Source: Sphingomonas swuensis (GTDB lineage: Bacteria > Pseudomonadota > Alphaproteobacteria > Sphingomonadales > Sphingomonadaceae). Taken from it: a stretch of DNA of 64,000 nt. Positions within the stretch are counted from its first letter, which is position 1; each line of letters begins with the position of its first letter. The notes below the pieces were generated by a model. It was not told the origin of the DNA. It was given only the letters and a program-made list of their open reading frames with translations, and ran no database searches. Below are positions 50,483 through 59,346 of the stretch, piece by piece. The position numbers were made by a program, and so were the translations under genes. The stretch covers positions 1,572,001 to 1,636,000 of the forward strand of contig NZ_BAABBQ010000001.1 in the NCBI RefSeq assembly GCF_039538045.1, given 5' to 3'.

Positions 50483-51439
50483 ATGAGCGGGGGCTCCGAC
50501 ATCATCGACGTGGCGCTCGACGCCGAACACGCGGGCTGGCGGCTCGACCGTGCTCTCGCCCACGCACTTCCGACCATGTCGCGCGAACGACTGAAAAGCC
50601 TCGTCCGAGCCGGCTCGCTCGAGCGCGAGGGACTGCTGGTCCGCGATCCCGCGATCAAGGTCTCCGGCGACGAGCAGTTTCGCCTGACCGTCCCGCTCGC
50701 GACCGAGCCGGACGCCGAAGCGCAGGACATCCCTCTAGCGATCATCTTCGAGGACGACCACCTGCTGGTCGTCGACAAGCCGGCGGGCCTCGTCGTCCAC
50801 CCGGCCGCGGGCAATCTCGACGGGACCATGGTCAACGCCCTGCTCCACCATTGCGCGGGCCGGCTGAGCGGGATCGGCGGGGTCGCAAGGCCCGGGATCG
50901 TCCACCGGATCGACAAGGACACGTCCGGGCTGCTGGTCGTCGCCAAGACCGACGTCGCCCACGAGGGTCTCGCCCGCCAGTTCCAGGATCACAGCATCGA
51001 GCGCCGCTACCTCGCTGCAATCGGTGGCCGCCCGGCCAAGCTGGAAGGCAGCGTCGATGCGCCGCTCGCCCGCTCCTCGCACGACCGCAAGAAGATGGCG
51101 ATTGTCGAGGAAGGACGCGGCAAGCGGGCGGTGACCCACTATAAGGTGCTTGGGATCAGCAATTCCGCAGCGCGGATCGAGTGCCGGCTGGAGACGGGGC
51201 GGACCCACCAGGTCCGGGTCCACATGGCGAGCATCGGCCATCCGCTGCTCGGCGACCCGGTCTATGGCCGGGCTCCGGCGCAGAAGCTGCGTGAATTGCT
51301 TCTCCGGTTGAACTTCCGGCGGCAGGCCCTCCATGCCGCCCGGCTGGGCTTCGTGCATCCGGTGACAAAGGACCGTCTATCGTTCGAAAGCGCCATTCCG
51401 CAGGATATGCAGGAACTGTTCAGTGCGCTTGGGGTATAG
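50483..51439 (+). CDS. rluD: RluD-family 23S rRNA pseudouridine synthase
   Basis: The product is 318 aa. N-terminal S4 domain (GWRLDRALAHALPTMSRERLKSLVRAGSL), then the synthase core: DKPAGLVVHPAAGN near 95 and GIVHRIDKDTSGLLVVAKTD with catalytic Asp in HRIDKDTSG, plus GRTHQVRVHMASIGHPLLGDPVYG. It belongs to the RluA/RluD group acting on 23S rRNA helix 69. ATG 50483 is used; an upstream TTG is unlikely. rpoH follows in 62 bases, probably on one transcript. Confidence 0.94.
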   Translation: MSGGSDIIDVALDAEHAGWRLDRALAHALPTMSRERLKSLVRAGSLEREGLLVRDPAIKVSGDEQFRLTVPLATEPDAEAQDIPLAIIFEDDHLLVVDKPAGLVVHPAAGNLDGTMVNALLHHCAGRLSGIGGVARPGIVHRIDKDTSGLLVVAKTDVAHEGLARQFQDHSIERRYLAAIGGRPAKLEGSVDAPLARSSHDRKKMAIVEEGRGKRAVTHYKVLGISNSAARIECRLETGRTHQVRVHMASIGHPLLGDPVYGRAPAQKLRELLLRLNFRRQALHAARLGFVHPVTKDRLSFESAIPQDMQELFSALGV

Positions 51440-51501
51440 GGTTACATGTGTCAGGGCGGTGGGGAAAACCGCTTTGGCCGAATAGGACGCGATAACTGAC
51501 T

Positions 51502-52407
51502 ATGGCACAGGCAAAGGCACTTTCCATTCCTGCGGGCGCCGGCGAAGTCGGCCTCAACCGCTATCTGGCTGAGATCAAGAAGTTTCCGATCCTCGCGCCG
51601 GAAGAGGAATACATGCTGGCGAAGCGCTGGCGCGAGCATAACGACACCGATGCCGCGGCTCGGCTGGTCAACTCGCACCTGCGCCTCGTCGCCAAGATCG
51701 CTATGGGCTACCGCGGCTACGGCCTGCCCGTCTCGGAGCTCATCTCCGAAGGCAACATCGGCCTCATGCAGGGCGTCAAGAAATTCGAGCCCGACCGGGG
51801 CTTCCGCCTTGCCACCTATGCCATGTGGTGGATCCGGGCGAGCATCCAGGAATTCATCCTGCGCTCGTGGAGCTTGGTGAAGATCGGCACCACCGCCGCG
51901 CAGAAGAAGCTGTTCTTCAACCTGCGCCGGATGAAGAATCAGATCGACGCCTTCGAGGAGGGCGACCTCAAGCCGGCTGACGTGACCAAGATCGCGACCG
52001 ATCTCGGGGTCACCGAGGACGAGGTCATCTCGATGAACCGCCGCATGTCGATGGGCGGCGACACCAGCCTCAACGCGCCGCTCAAGGGCGACGAGGGGGC
52101 CGAGAGCCAGTGGCAGGACTTCCTCGTCGACAACGGTCCGCTTCAGGACGAGCTGGTTGCCGACGAGGAAGAGAAGCAGGTCCGCCATGCCCTGCTCAAC
52201 AGCGCCATGCAGTCGCTCAACGACCGGGAGAAGCACATCCTGACCGAGCGCCGGCTGTCCGACGAGCCCAAGACGCTCGAGGAGTTGTCGCAGGTCTATG
52301 GCGTCAGCCGCGAGCGAATTCGCCAGATCGAGGTTCGCGCCTTCGAGAAGCTGCAGGCGGCGCTGATGAAGTCGGCTACCGAGCAACGGCTGCTCCCCGC
52401 GGCCTGA
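51502..52407 (+). CDS. rpoH: Heat-shock sigma factor RpoH
   Basis: The product is 301 aa. It lacks the long N-terminal region 1.1 of the primary sigma. Region 2 is DTDAAARLVNSHLRLVAKIAMGYRGYGLP then ATYAMWWIRASIQEFILRSWSLVKIGTT; the RpoH box QKKLFFNLR starts at residue 134 and distinguishes it from RpoD. Region 4.2 is SQVYGVSRERIRQIEVRAFEKL. It directs chaperone and protease genes, probably including clpX. Alphaproteobacteria may have several RpoH copies; this one lies after rluD. Confidence 0.97.
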   Translation: MAQAKALSIPAGAGEVGLNRYLAEIKKFPILAPEEEYMLAKRWREHNDTDAAARLVNSHLRLVAKIAMGYRGYGLPVSELISEGNIGLMQGVKKFEPDRGFRLATYAMWWIRASIQEFILRSWSLVKIGTTAAQKKLFFNLRRMKNQIDAFEEGDLKPADVTKIATDLGVTEDEVISMNRRMSMGGDTSLNAPLKGDEGAESQWQDFLVDNGPLQDELVADEEEKQVRHALLNSAMQSLNDREKHILTERRLSDEPKTLEELSQVYGVSRERIRQIEVRAFEKLQAALMKSATEQRLLPAA

Positions 52408-52417
52408 TCACTGTCGT

Positions 52418-52431
52418 CCTGCGAACGCAGG
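52418..52431. repeat. CCTGC-GAAC-GCAGG palindrome
   Basis: Stem CCTGC/GCAGG with GAAC loop, in the convergent gap after rpoH. Third member of the same palindrome family (41542, 49508). Confidence 0.5.
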
Positions 52432-52449
52432 GGGAGGGTGTCTTGAAGA

Positions 52450-53688
52450 CTATCTCCGCTTGAGCAAGGCGAGGCCGGCGGCCGTCACTAGAAGGGCGGC
52501 GCCTGCCTTTTCCCTGCCACGCGTCTTGAGAAAGCCGAGCCCGAGCGTCGCGAGACCGCTCGAAAGCATCGAGATTCTGCGCGCACCGGCCATCGAGCCT
52601 GCCCGGCTGGTGACCCGCGAGGTCAGGTAGATGTGCTCCCTCGCCTCCCCGACCGGAAGGACAGGTGCAGGAGCTGATTGCGGCTTGCCGCGTGGGAGCG
52701 GGTCGGGGTCGCCGTCCTTGCCTGCCGCGACATGGTCGGCGCTCCAGGCCCCGCGGGCCCCCAGCGGCTTCTCGCCTCCCTTGGCGGTCGTGTCCCGGGC
52801 GGTCTGGTGCTCAATCTCGCTGTTCAGCTCGGCTCCGAAGATGAGGACGTAGGCCGACAGGTAGAGCCAGGTCAGCAGCACCACGACCGAGGACAGCGCC
52901 CCGTAGGTCGCACCGTAATTGCCGAACTGGCTGACGTAGAAGCCGAAGGCCAGCGTCAGCAGCAGCCACACCGCGGCGAAGAAGATCGAGCCCGGCGTGA
53001 GCCATGTCCAGCGCGCCTTCTCACGGCTCGGCCCGTAGCGGTAGAGGGTGGCCGCGGCGGCGGCGGCGATGCCCCCCAGGACCACCGTCGTGATGATCTT
53101 GAACAGCAGTTGCACGGCCCCGCCGGCCGTCGGCAGCAATTTCTCGATGCCCGCAAGCACCGTCACCGCCAGCCCTACCATTCCGGCCATCACCACCGCG
53201 CCGAGCGTCATCGCCAGTGCCAGCAGCGTCGTCTTGACGATCCCGCGCTTCTCTTCTTCCTCGTAGACGATGTTGAGGGCGGTGACGATCGCACCGGCGG
53301 CATTGCGCGCGCCCCAGAAGGCGACGGCGATCGCCGCGATCAGTCCGAAGCCCTTCTTGCCGCCCGAAGTCTCGACAACACTCATCAGCTGGTCGCCGAT
53401 CAGCTTGGCCGCTTCGCCCGGAACGAACTTGGTCAAGCTCGCTGCCTGTTCGGCGACGGTTTCGGGCGAGGCGAACAGTCCGTAGGTCAGCACCGTCGCG
53501 CCGAGCAGCGGCACCAGTGCCAGGAAGAAGTAGAAGGCGACGCCAGCGGCGACGATCCCGACATTGTCCTTGCCGACTTCGGCCCATGTCCGCTTGGCGA
53601 TCTCGATCCAGCCCGGCCCCGGAATCTCGCTCGGCTTGTCGGCGGAGCGGCCGTGGTCGGCGGGCGTGACGGAGGCGCTACTGTTCAT
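52450..53688 (-). CDS. YihY/BrkB-family inner-membrane protein
   Basis: The product is 412 aa from ATG 53688. Six TMs and the YihY motif KDNVGIVAAGVAFYFFLALVPLLGA near 40 are visible, with LIGDQLMSVVE, VTALNIVYEEEEKRGIVK and a late YVLIFGAELNSEIEHQT. The last ~110 residues are hydrophilic with a final TM-like end (AGAALLVTAAGLALL). Once called ribonuclease BN, this family has no proven RNase activity. It is divergent from the EF-G-like gene. Confidence 0.88.
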   Translation of the reverse strand: MNSSASVTPADHGRSADKPSEIPGPGWIEIAKRTWAEVGKDNVGIVAAGVAFYFFLALVPLLGATVLTYGLFASPETVAEQAASLTKFVPGEAAKLIGDQLMSVVETSGGKKGFGLIAAIAVAFWGARNAAGAIVTALNIVYEEEEKRGIVKTTLLALAMTLGAVVMAGMVGLAVTVLAGIEKLLPTAGGAVQLLFKIITTVVLGGIAAAAAATLYRYGPSREKARWTWLTPGSIFFAAVWLLLTLAFGFYVSQFGNYGATYGALSSVVVLLTWLYLSAYVLIFGAELNSEIEHQTARDTTAKGGEKPLGARGAWSADHVAAGKDGDPDPLPRGKPQSAPAPVLPVGEAREHIYLTSRVTSRAGSMAGARRISMLSSGLATLGLGFLKTRGREKAGAALLVTAAGLALLKRR

Positions 53689-53826
53689 GCTGCGCCCAAC
53701 CGCCCGGCACCCGCGCCGTTCCCCCTTGCCAAGCCCGTGCAAGAGGCAGACGCTGAAGCTCTCTCGGGCCCTGAGGCGCGGGCACTGCGACTCACCGCCC
53801 TTCATCAGGACGAAGGAGAGTCACAT

Positions 53827-55854
53827 ATGCATGAGGCTGTATCCGGCACCAGAGCCATCGCGCTGGTGGGACCTGCGGGCGCGGGCAAGACCTGCCTTGC
53901 CGAGGCCATGCTGTTCGCCAGCGGGACGATCGACCGGCAGGGGGACACTGGACAGGGTACCAGCGTCGGCGATTCCAGCCCCGAGGCACGCGCGCGCGGT
54001 GGCTCTACCGAACTCAACCTCATGAATTTCGAATGGCTCGGCGAGCGCTTCGTGCTGCTTGACCTGCCCGGCGGAAACGGCTTCGCGGCCGACGGCGCCC
54101 GGGCCCTCGCCGTCGCCGACCTAGCAATCGTCGTGGTCGATCCCGATCCCGGCCGAGCCCCCCTCGCCGCCCCGCACCTGCGGATGCTCGACGAACTCGG
54201 CATCCCCCACCTCATCTTCGTCAACCGCATCGACTCCGCCCGCGGCTCGATCGGCGAGCTGCTCTCGGCGCTCCAGCCGCTGAGCGTGTCGCCGCTGATC
54301 GCCCGGCAGATCCCGATCACGCAGGGCGACAGGATCACCGGCTTCGTCGACGTCGCGCTGGAGCAGGCGTTTCACTATCGCTCGGGCAAGCCGTCCGAGC
54401 GCGTGCCGATGCCCGCCGAGCTCGACGCCATCGAAGCGCAGGCCCGCACCCGCTTGCTCGAGCAGCTCGCCGACCATGACGACGCGCTACTTGAGGCCCT
54501 GTTGATGGACGAGACGCCCGACGCCGACACCGTCCTCGGCGACCTCGCGCGCGAGACCGGCGAGAATCTTGGCGTGCCCCTGCTGTTCGGCTCGGCCGCC
54601 AACGGTTGGGGAGTGCGCCGGCTGATGAAGGCGCTGCGCCACGAAGCACCCGGCCCCGAATCAACCGCCCGCCGGCTGGGCGTCGGCGAGCCCGCGCTGT
54701 TCACCGTCAAGGTCAGTCACGGCCATGCGCTCGGGCGGCTGGTGTTCGGCCGGGTGCTCGGCGGCGGGCTGAGCGAGGGGCAGGATCTGACCGGAAGCGA
54801 GGGCCGCGCCTTCAAGCCCGGCGCCATGTTCACGTTGCAGGGCGACAAGAACCAGCGGCTTTCCTCGGCGCCGGAAGGCGCGGTGGTAGCTCTCGCCAAG
54901 GCCGACGCGCTGAGGGCTGGCGAGTGGTTCGGCCGGGGCAAGCTCCCGCCGCTGCCCGACCTCGCCTTGCCCTCGCGCAATGTGCGGCTGGCTATCCAAC
55001 CGACCGACCGCAGGGACGACGTCAAGCTCTCGGGTGCGCTCCATAAGCTGGCCGAGGAAGATCCGACCCTCCTCGTCGAACAGGACGAAGCGAGCCATGA
55101 GCTGCGGCTATCGGGGGTCAACGAGGAGCAGCTCACCGTTGCGCTCGCCAGGCTCAAGCGGCGCCACGGTGTGTCCGTGACCACCAGCCGCCCGCAGGTC
55201 GGCTATCGCGAATCAATCCGCCGCGGAGTGACGGTTCGAGGTCGTCACAAGAAGCAGTCAGGCGGCCACGGACAGTTCGGCGACGTGGTGATCGACGTCT
55301 CGCCGCAGCCGCGCGGCCAGGGCATCGCCTTCACCGAAAGCATCCACGGCGGCGCCATCCCGCGGCAATATATCCCCGCGGTTGAGCAGGGCGTCCGGGA
55401 CGCCTGCCTCAAGGGGCCGCTCGGCTTCCCGGTGGTGGATGTCGCGGTGACGCTCAGCGACGGCAGCTACCATAGCGTCGATTCAAGCGAGCTCGCCTTC
55501 CGCACCGCGGGGCGGATCGGAATGCAGGAAGCACTGTCGCAGGCCGCGCCCCATCTGCTCGAGCCCGTCCACAAGGTGACGGTGGTCACGCCGTCCGGTG
55601 CGACCAGCAAGGTCAGCTCGGCGCTCGCCTCTCGCCGTGGCCAAGTGCTCGGCCTTGGGCCTCGGGACGGCTGGGCGGGCTGGGATCGGGTCGAGGCGCT
55701 GGTTCCGGAGGCCGAGCTTCACGGGCTGGAAGGCGAATTGCGCTCCTTGAGCCAGGGACTGGCGACCTACGAGGCCGAGTTCGACCATCTGGCCGAGCTC
55801 AATGGCTCGCTGGCGGAGAAGGTGGTGAGAGGCCGCGAGGTCGAGCACGCCTGA
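53827..55854 (+). CDS. Divergent EF-G-like GTPase
   Basis: The product is 675 aa with the five-domain EF-G plan. The P-loop is GPAGAGKT (15-22) rather than AHIDAGKT; the G3 region reads LLDLPGGNGF where EF-G has DTPGHVDF, so the catalytic His is replaced; and NRID stands for NKxD. Domain IV is recognisable by KKQSGGHGQFGDVVIDV (compare KQSGGRGQYG) and domain V by RRGQVLGLG. ATG 53827 has AAGGAGAG upstream. The N-terminal extension of the open frame (to 52678) is antisense to YihY. Probably not the main translocase; a stress, ribosome-recycling or tetracycline-resistance-like role is possible. Confidence 0.9.
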   Translation: MHEAVSGTRAIALVGPAGAGKTCLAEAMLFASGTIDRQGDTGQGTSVGDSSPEARARGGSTELNLMNFEWLGERFVLLDLPGGNGFAADGARALAVADLAIVVVDPDPGRAPLAAPHLRMLDELGIPHLIFVNRIDSARGSIGELLSALQPLSVSPLIARQIPITQGDRITGFVDVALEQAFHYRSGKPSERVPMPAELDAIEAQARTRLLEQLADHDDALLEALLMDETPDADTVLGDLARETGENLGVPLLFGSAANGWGVRRLMKALRHEAPGPESTARRLGVGEPALFTVKVSHGHALGRLVFGRVLGGGLSEGQDLTGSEGRAFKPGAMFTLQGDKNQRLSSAPEGAVVALAKADALRAGEWFGRGKLPPLPDLALPSRNVRLAIQPTDRRDDVKLSGALHKLAEEDPTLLVEQDEASHELRLSGVNEEQLTVALARLKRRHGVSVTTSRPQVGYRESIRRGVTVRGRHKKQSGGHGQFGDVVIDVSPQPRGQGIAFTESIHGGAIPRQYIPAVEQGVRDACLKGPLGFPVVDVAVTLSDGSYHSVDSSELAFRTAGRIGMQEALSQAAPHLLEPVHKVTVVTPSGATSKVSSALASRRGQVLGLGPRDGWAGWDRVEALVPEAELHGLEGELRSLSQGLATYEAEFDHLAELNGSLAEKVVRGREVEHA

Positions 55855-55881
55855 CAGTCGGACTTGTAATGCTGGCCGAAG

Positions 55882-55946
55882 CGAAGCAATCCAGCATCCA
55901 ACTGGATTGCTTCGGCGCTCACGCGCCTCGCAACGACGCGTGAGGA
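55882..55946. repeat. Perfect 13-bp inverted repeat ahead of the symporter gene
   Basis: CGAAGCAATCCAG (55882-55894) and CTGGATTGCTTCG (55902-55914) are perfect arms with a 7-base loop. A third partial copy, GATTGCTTCG, runs up to the GTG start of the next gene. The sequence resembles the GGATTGCTTCG-type dispersed repeat of sphingomonads. There is no T-run. Confidence 0.7.
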
Positions 55947-55955
55947 GATTGCTTC

Positions 55956-57263
55956 GTGGCCAAACGCCTGACCTGGTACATCCTGGCGGCCCTCGTCCTC
56001 GGCCTGTTTACCGGCTGGGCGATCAACGCCGGAGTCGGTGACGCCACCCCTGAGGGCAAGGCCCAGCTCGAGGAGATCGCCGGCTACTTCGGGATCGTCA
56101 CCACCCTCTTCCTCCGACTGATCAAGATGATCATCGCCCCGCTGGTCTTCGCCACTTTGGTCGCAGGCGTCGCGCACATGGGCGACACCGCGGCGCTCGG
56201 CCGCGTCGGTGCCCGGACGATGGCTTGGTTCATCACCGCCAGCCTCATCTCGCTGACATTGGGCCTGATCCTGGTGAACACCCTCCAACCGGGCGTCGGG
56301 CTCAACCTGCCGCTTCCGCCGGTCAATGCTGCGAGCGGAGTCGACACGTCGAACTTCGACCTCGCCAAGTTCGTCACCCACGTCGTCCCGGCTTCGGGCA
56401 TCCAGGCGATGGCCGAGAACGAGATCCTGCAGATCGTCATCTTCTCGCTCTTCATCGGCGTCGCCATCACTGCGGTCGGCGAGAAGGCCAAGCCGCTGGT
56501 CCGCGCCGTCGAGGGCCTCGTCGAGGTGATGCTGGTCGTGACCGGCTATGTGATGCGGCTGGCGCCGATCGCGGTCTTCGCCGCAGTCGCCGCATCGATC
56601 GCCGAGAACGGCCCGAGCGTCATCATCACCTTCGGCCAGTTCATCGGAAGCTTCTATCTCGGCCTGCTCATCCTCTGGCTGCTGCTGTTCGGCGTCGCCT
56701 TCCTCGCGGTTGGAAGCCGGGTGACGCATCTCGGCCGCTACATCCGCGATCCGCTGGTCCTCGCCTTCTCGACCGCCTCGTCCGAGGCGGCCTATCCGCG
56801 GACCCTCGAGGCGCTCGACAAGTTCGGCGTTCCGCCGCGGATCGCCAGCTTCGTCCTTCCGCTGGGCTATTCGTTCAATCTCGACGGCTCGATGATGTAC
56901 ATGACCTTCGCGACGATCTTCATCGCGCAGGCCTATGGCATCGACCTCAGCATCGGGCAGGAAATCCTGCTGCTGCTGACCCTGATGATCACCAGCAAGG
57001 GGATTGCCGGCGTTCCGCGCGCCAGCCTGGTGGTGATCGCGGGCAGCCTGGCGATGTTCAATATCCCCGAGGCCGGGCTGCTGCTCATCCTCGCGGTCGA
57101 CCACTTCCTCGACATGGGCCGCTCGGCGACCAATGTCGTCGGCAATGCGGTCGCGAGCGTGCTGGTGGCCAAGTGGGAAGGCCCGCTCGACGTAGAGGAA
57201 TCGCCGATCATCGAGCATGCCCCGGCACCCAGCCACGTGCCGCCGCCGCCGCCGACCGTCTGA
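55956..57263 (+). CDS. Dicarboxylate/amino acid:cation symporter (DAACS)
   Basis: The product is 435 aa, SLC1/GltP-DctA fold. Hairpin 1 region FSTASSEAAYPRTLEAL near 270 (a degenerate serine-rich motif), NLDGSMMYMTFATIFIAQAYG near 308 and GIAGVPRASLVVIAG near 348 are the family marks. The C-terminal ~25 residues are Pro-rich. The GTG start has GAGGAG 8 bases upstream, derived from the repeat DNA. The substrate could be glutamate, aspartate or C4-dicarboxylates; sequence alone does not decide. Confidence 0.92.
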   Translation: MAKRLTWYILAALVLGLFTGWAINAGVGDATPEGKAQLEEIAGYFGIVTTLFLRLIKMIIAPLVFATLVAGVAHMGDTAALGRVGARTMAWFITASLISLTLGLILVNTLQPGVGLNLPLPPVNAASGVDTSNFDLAKFVTHVVPASGIQAMAENEILQIVIFSLFIGVAITAVGEKAKPLVRAVEGLVEVMLVVTGYVMRLAPIAVFAAVAASIAENGPSVIITFGQFIGSFYLGLLILWLLLFGVAFLAVGSRVTHLGRYIRDPLVLAFSTASSEAAYPRTLEALDKFGVPPRIASFVLPLGYSFNLDGSMMYMTFATIFIAQAYGIDLSIGQEILLLLTLMITSKGIAGVPRASLVVIAGSLAMFNIPEAGLLLILAVDHFLDMGRSATNVVGNAVASVLVAKWEGPLDVEESPIIEHAPAPSHVPPPPPTV

Positions 57264-57264
57264 G

Positions 57265-58053
57265 GTGCACCCCCGATCGCTGCCGGAGCGCTACCGGCTG
57301 ATCCTCTGCGACCTGTGGGGCTGCGTCCATGACGGCTGGCGCATCTTCGACGGGGTGGAGGAGACTCTCGGCGCCTGGAAGGCGCAGGGCCGGACGGTGC
57401 TGTTCGTCACCAATGCCCCGCGCAGCGCCGATGCGATCCGCGACCAGCTCGACCGGCTTGGGCTTGATCGCTCGCTCGACGACGGGATCGTCACTGCCGG
57501 CGAAGCCGGGCTTGCGGCGGTGCGCGGACGCCCGGTCGGCTTCTGCGGCACGGACGACGATCGCCGCGACCTGACCGCCCGCGGGCTGATCGTCGCCGAG
57601 GGAGACTTCGACGAACTCGCCTGTGCCGGTCTCGAAAGCGGGGAAACGGTCGCCGACTACGCCGCGCGGCTGGCCGAGTGGCGCGCCGCCGACGTGCTGC
57701 TCCACTGCCTCAACCCCGACCGCATCGTCCATCACCAGGGCGAGGTGATGGTCTGCGCCGGGGCGCTTGCCGACGCCTATGAGGAACTGGGCGGCCGGAC
57801 CGCCTGGTACGGCAAGCCCTATGCGGCAATCTACGACCATGCGCTGGCGCTCGCCGGAGTGACAGACCGAGCGTCCGTGCTTGCAGTCGGCGACGGTCTG
57901 CTGACCGACATGGCGGGGGCAGCGGCCTACGGGATCGACGGACTGTTCATCGCCGGTGGTATTCACTCGGGCGAGGAACCGGCCTTCCCAGGTGACTGGC
58001 GGCCGGTCGGAACCGTCGAAGGCCTTGGAACATCTGGCGGGGCCGGCGCGTAA
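57265..58053 (+). CDS. HAD-superfamily class IIA hydrolase (TIGR01459-like)
   Basis: The product is 262 aa from GTG 57265, one base after the symporter stop. Motif I LILCDLWGCVHDG has the nucleophile Asp, FVTNAPRSAD is motif II, YGKPYAAIYDHAL carries the Lys of motif III and AVGDGLLTDMAGAAAYG is motif IV. It matches the family that follows transporters in alphaproteobacteria. A sugar- or nucleotide-phosphate phosphatase is likely. Confidence 0.88.
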   Translation: MHPRSLPERYRLILCDLWGCVHDGWRIFDGVEETLGAWKAQGRTVLFVTNAPRSADAIRDQLDRLGLDRSLDDGIVTAGEAGLAAVRGRPVGFCGTDDDRRDLTARGLIVAEGDFDELACAGLESGETVADYAARLAEWRAADVLLHCLNPDRIVHHQGEVMVCAGALADAYEELGGRTAWYGKPYAAIYDHALALAGVTDRASVLAVGDGLLTDMAGAAAYGIDGLFIAGGIHSGEEPAFPGDWRPVGTVEGLGTSGGAGA

Positions 58054-58068
58054 GGCAGCCTTCCCGTC

Positions 58069-59346
58069 ATGGTATCACTTCACTCCTCCCCGCTCGGCTC
58101 CGGGCCGCGCCCCGGCGCGCGTGAGACCATCGCGCTCCTCGCCGGGCTGATGGCGCTCAATGCCGTGGGCATCGACGCGATGATCCCGGCGCTCGCTGAC
58201 ATCGCCGGCCACCTCGGGGTGACGGAGGAGAACAAGCGCCAGCTGATCATCGTCGCCTACACGCTGGGCTTCGGGTTCGGACAGCTCTTCTGGGGCCCCC
58301 TGGCCGACCGCTTCGGGCGCAAGCCGGTGCTTGGCGCCGGAATTGCGATCTACACCGCTTTGTCCTTCTTCTGCTCCTTTGCCCCCACCTTCGATGCGCT
58401 GATCGTCGGGCGCGCATTGCAGGGCGCCGCCGCGGCCTCTTCGCGGGTGCTGGTCATGGCCATGGTCCGCGACCTGTTCGAGGGCGAGGCGATGGCGCGG
58501 GTAATGAGCCTCGTCGCGATGGTCTTCATGGTCATCCCGGTAGTCGCACCGAGCATCGGGCAACTGATCCTCACTGTTGGCCCTTGGCAGACGATCTTCT
58601 GGGCACTCGGCGGCTACGGACTGATGATCGGCTTGTGGAGCTTCTTCCGCCTGCCCGAGACGCTTGCGCCCGCGAATCGGCGCACTCTTGGCCTCAGCGA
58701 CCTTGCCGAGGGCGCCCGGGCGGTCTTGAGCGATCGCCAGTCGATCGGCTACACGCTTGCCCAGACGGCCCTCTTCACCGGCCTCATCGCCTACATCTCG
58801 TCGATTCAGCAAATCGTGTTCGACGTTTTCCGCCGACCCGAACTGATCGGGCTGGTGTTCGGCGCAGTGGCCGCACCGATGGCGCTGGCGAGCTTCACCA
58901 ACAGCAAGCTCGTCGGACGCTTCGGACTGCGCTTCGTCGCGCACAGCGGTGTTGCGGTGTTCGCGCTGCTGGCGCTCAGCCATGCCCTGGTGGCGACATT
59001 CGTTGGCGAGAACCTCATTGGCTTCATCGTCGGTCAGGCGCTCGTGCTGGCGAGCTTCTCCTTCTGCGCCGCCAACATGAACACGCTGGCGATGGAGCGG
59101 ATGGCGTCGGTCGCCGGCATGGCCTCGTCGCTTCAGGGCGTAATCAGCAGCATTCTCGCCGCCATCGGCGGGTTCGCGATCGGGCAGGCGTTCAACGGCA
59201 CGCAGCTGCCATTCCTTTGGGGACTCGCCATTTGCGGTGCCCTCGGCGTGGCGCTGGTCCTGCTGACCGAGCCTAGCCGACTGTTCGAGCCACTGCAGCG
59301 GTCGCGTGCGCGAGCAGCATCTCTCCGAGCGCATCCCGCAGAGTAA
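58069..59346 (+). CDS. Bcr/CflA-type MFS drug exporter
   Basis: The product is 425 aa with 12 TMs. DHA1 marks are LMALNAVGIDAMIPALADIAGHLGV, LGFGFGQLFWGPLADRFGRKPVLG near 60 and GRALQGAAAASSRVLVMAMVRDLF near 105, typical of Bcr/CflA. It probably exports sulfonamides, bicyclomycin or chloramphenicol-like compounds. Its end overlaps the convergent HprK-like gene by 74 bases. Confidence 0.9.
   Translation: MVSLHSSPLGSGPRPGARETIALLAGLMALNAVGIDAMIPALADIAGHLGVTEENKRQLIIVAYTLGFGFGQLFWGPLADRFGRKPVLGAGIAIYTALSFFCSFAPTFDALIVGRALQGAAAASSRVLVMAMVRDLFEGEAMARVMSLVAMVFMVIPVVAPSIGQLILTVGPWQTIFWALGGYGLMIGLWSFFRLPETLAPANRRTLGLSDLAEGARAVLSDRQSIGYTLAQTALFTGLIAYISSIQQIVFDVFRRPELIGLVFGAVAAPMALASFTNSKLVGRFGLRFVAHSGVAVFALLALSHALVATFVGENLIGFIVGQALVLASFSFCAANMNTLAMERMASVAGMASSLQGVISSILAAIGGFAIGQAFNGTQLPFLWGLAICGALGVALVLLTEPSRLFEPLQRSRARAASLRAHPAE

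Noticed and set aside
52678..53826. N-terminal extension of the EF-G-like frame to 52678
   Set aside because: It runs antisense to the YihY-family gene, is Arg/Gln-rich low-complexity sequence, and a strong AAGGAGAG site precedes ATG 53827.
55767..57236. 489-residue minus-strand frame
   Set aside because: Shadow of the EF-G and symporter genes; low-complexity Glu/Asp/Arg composition.
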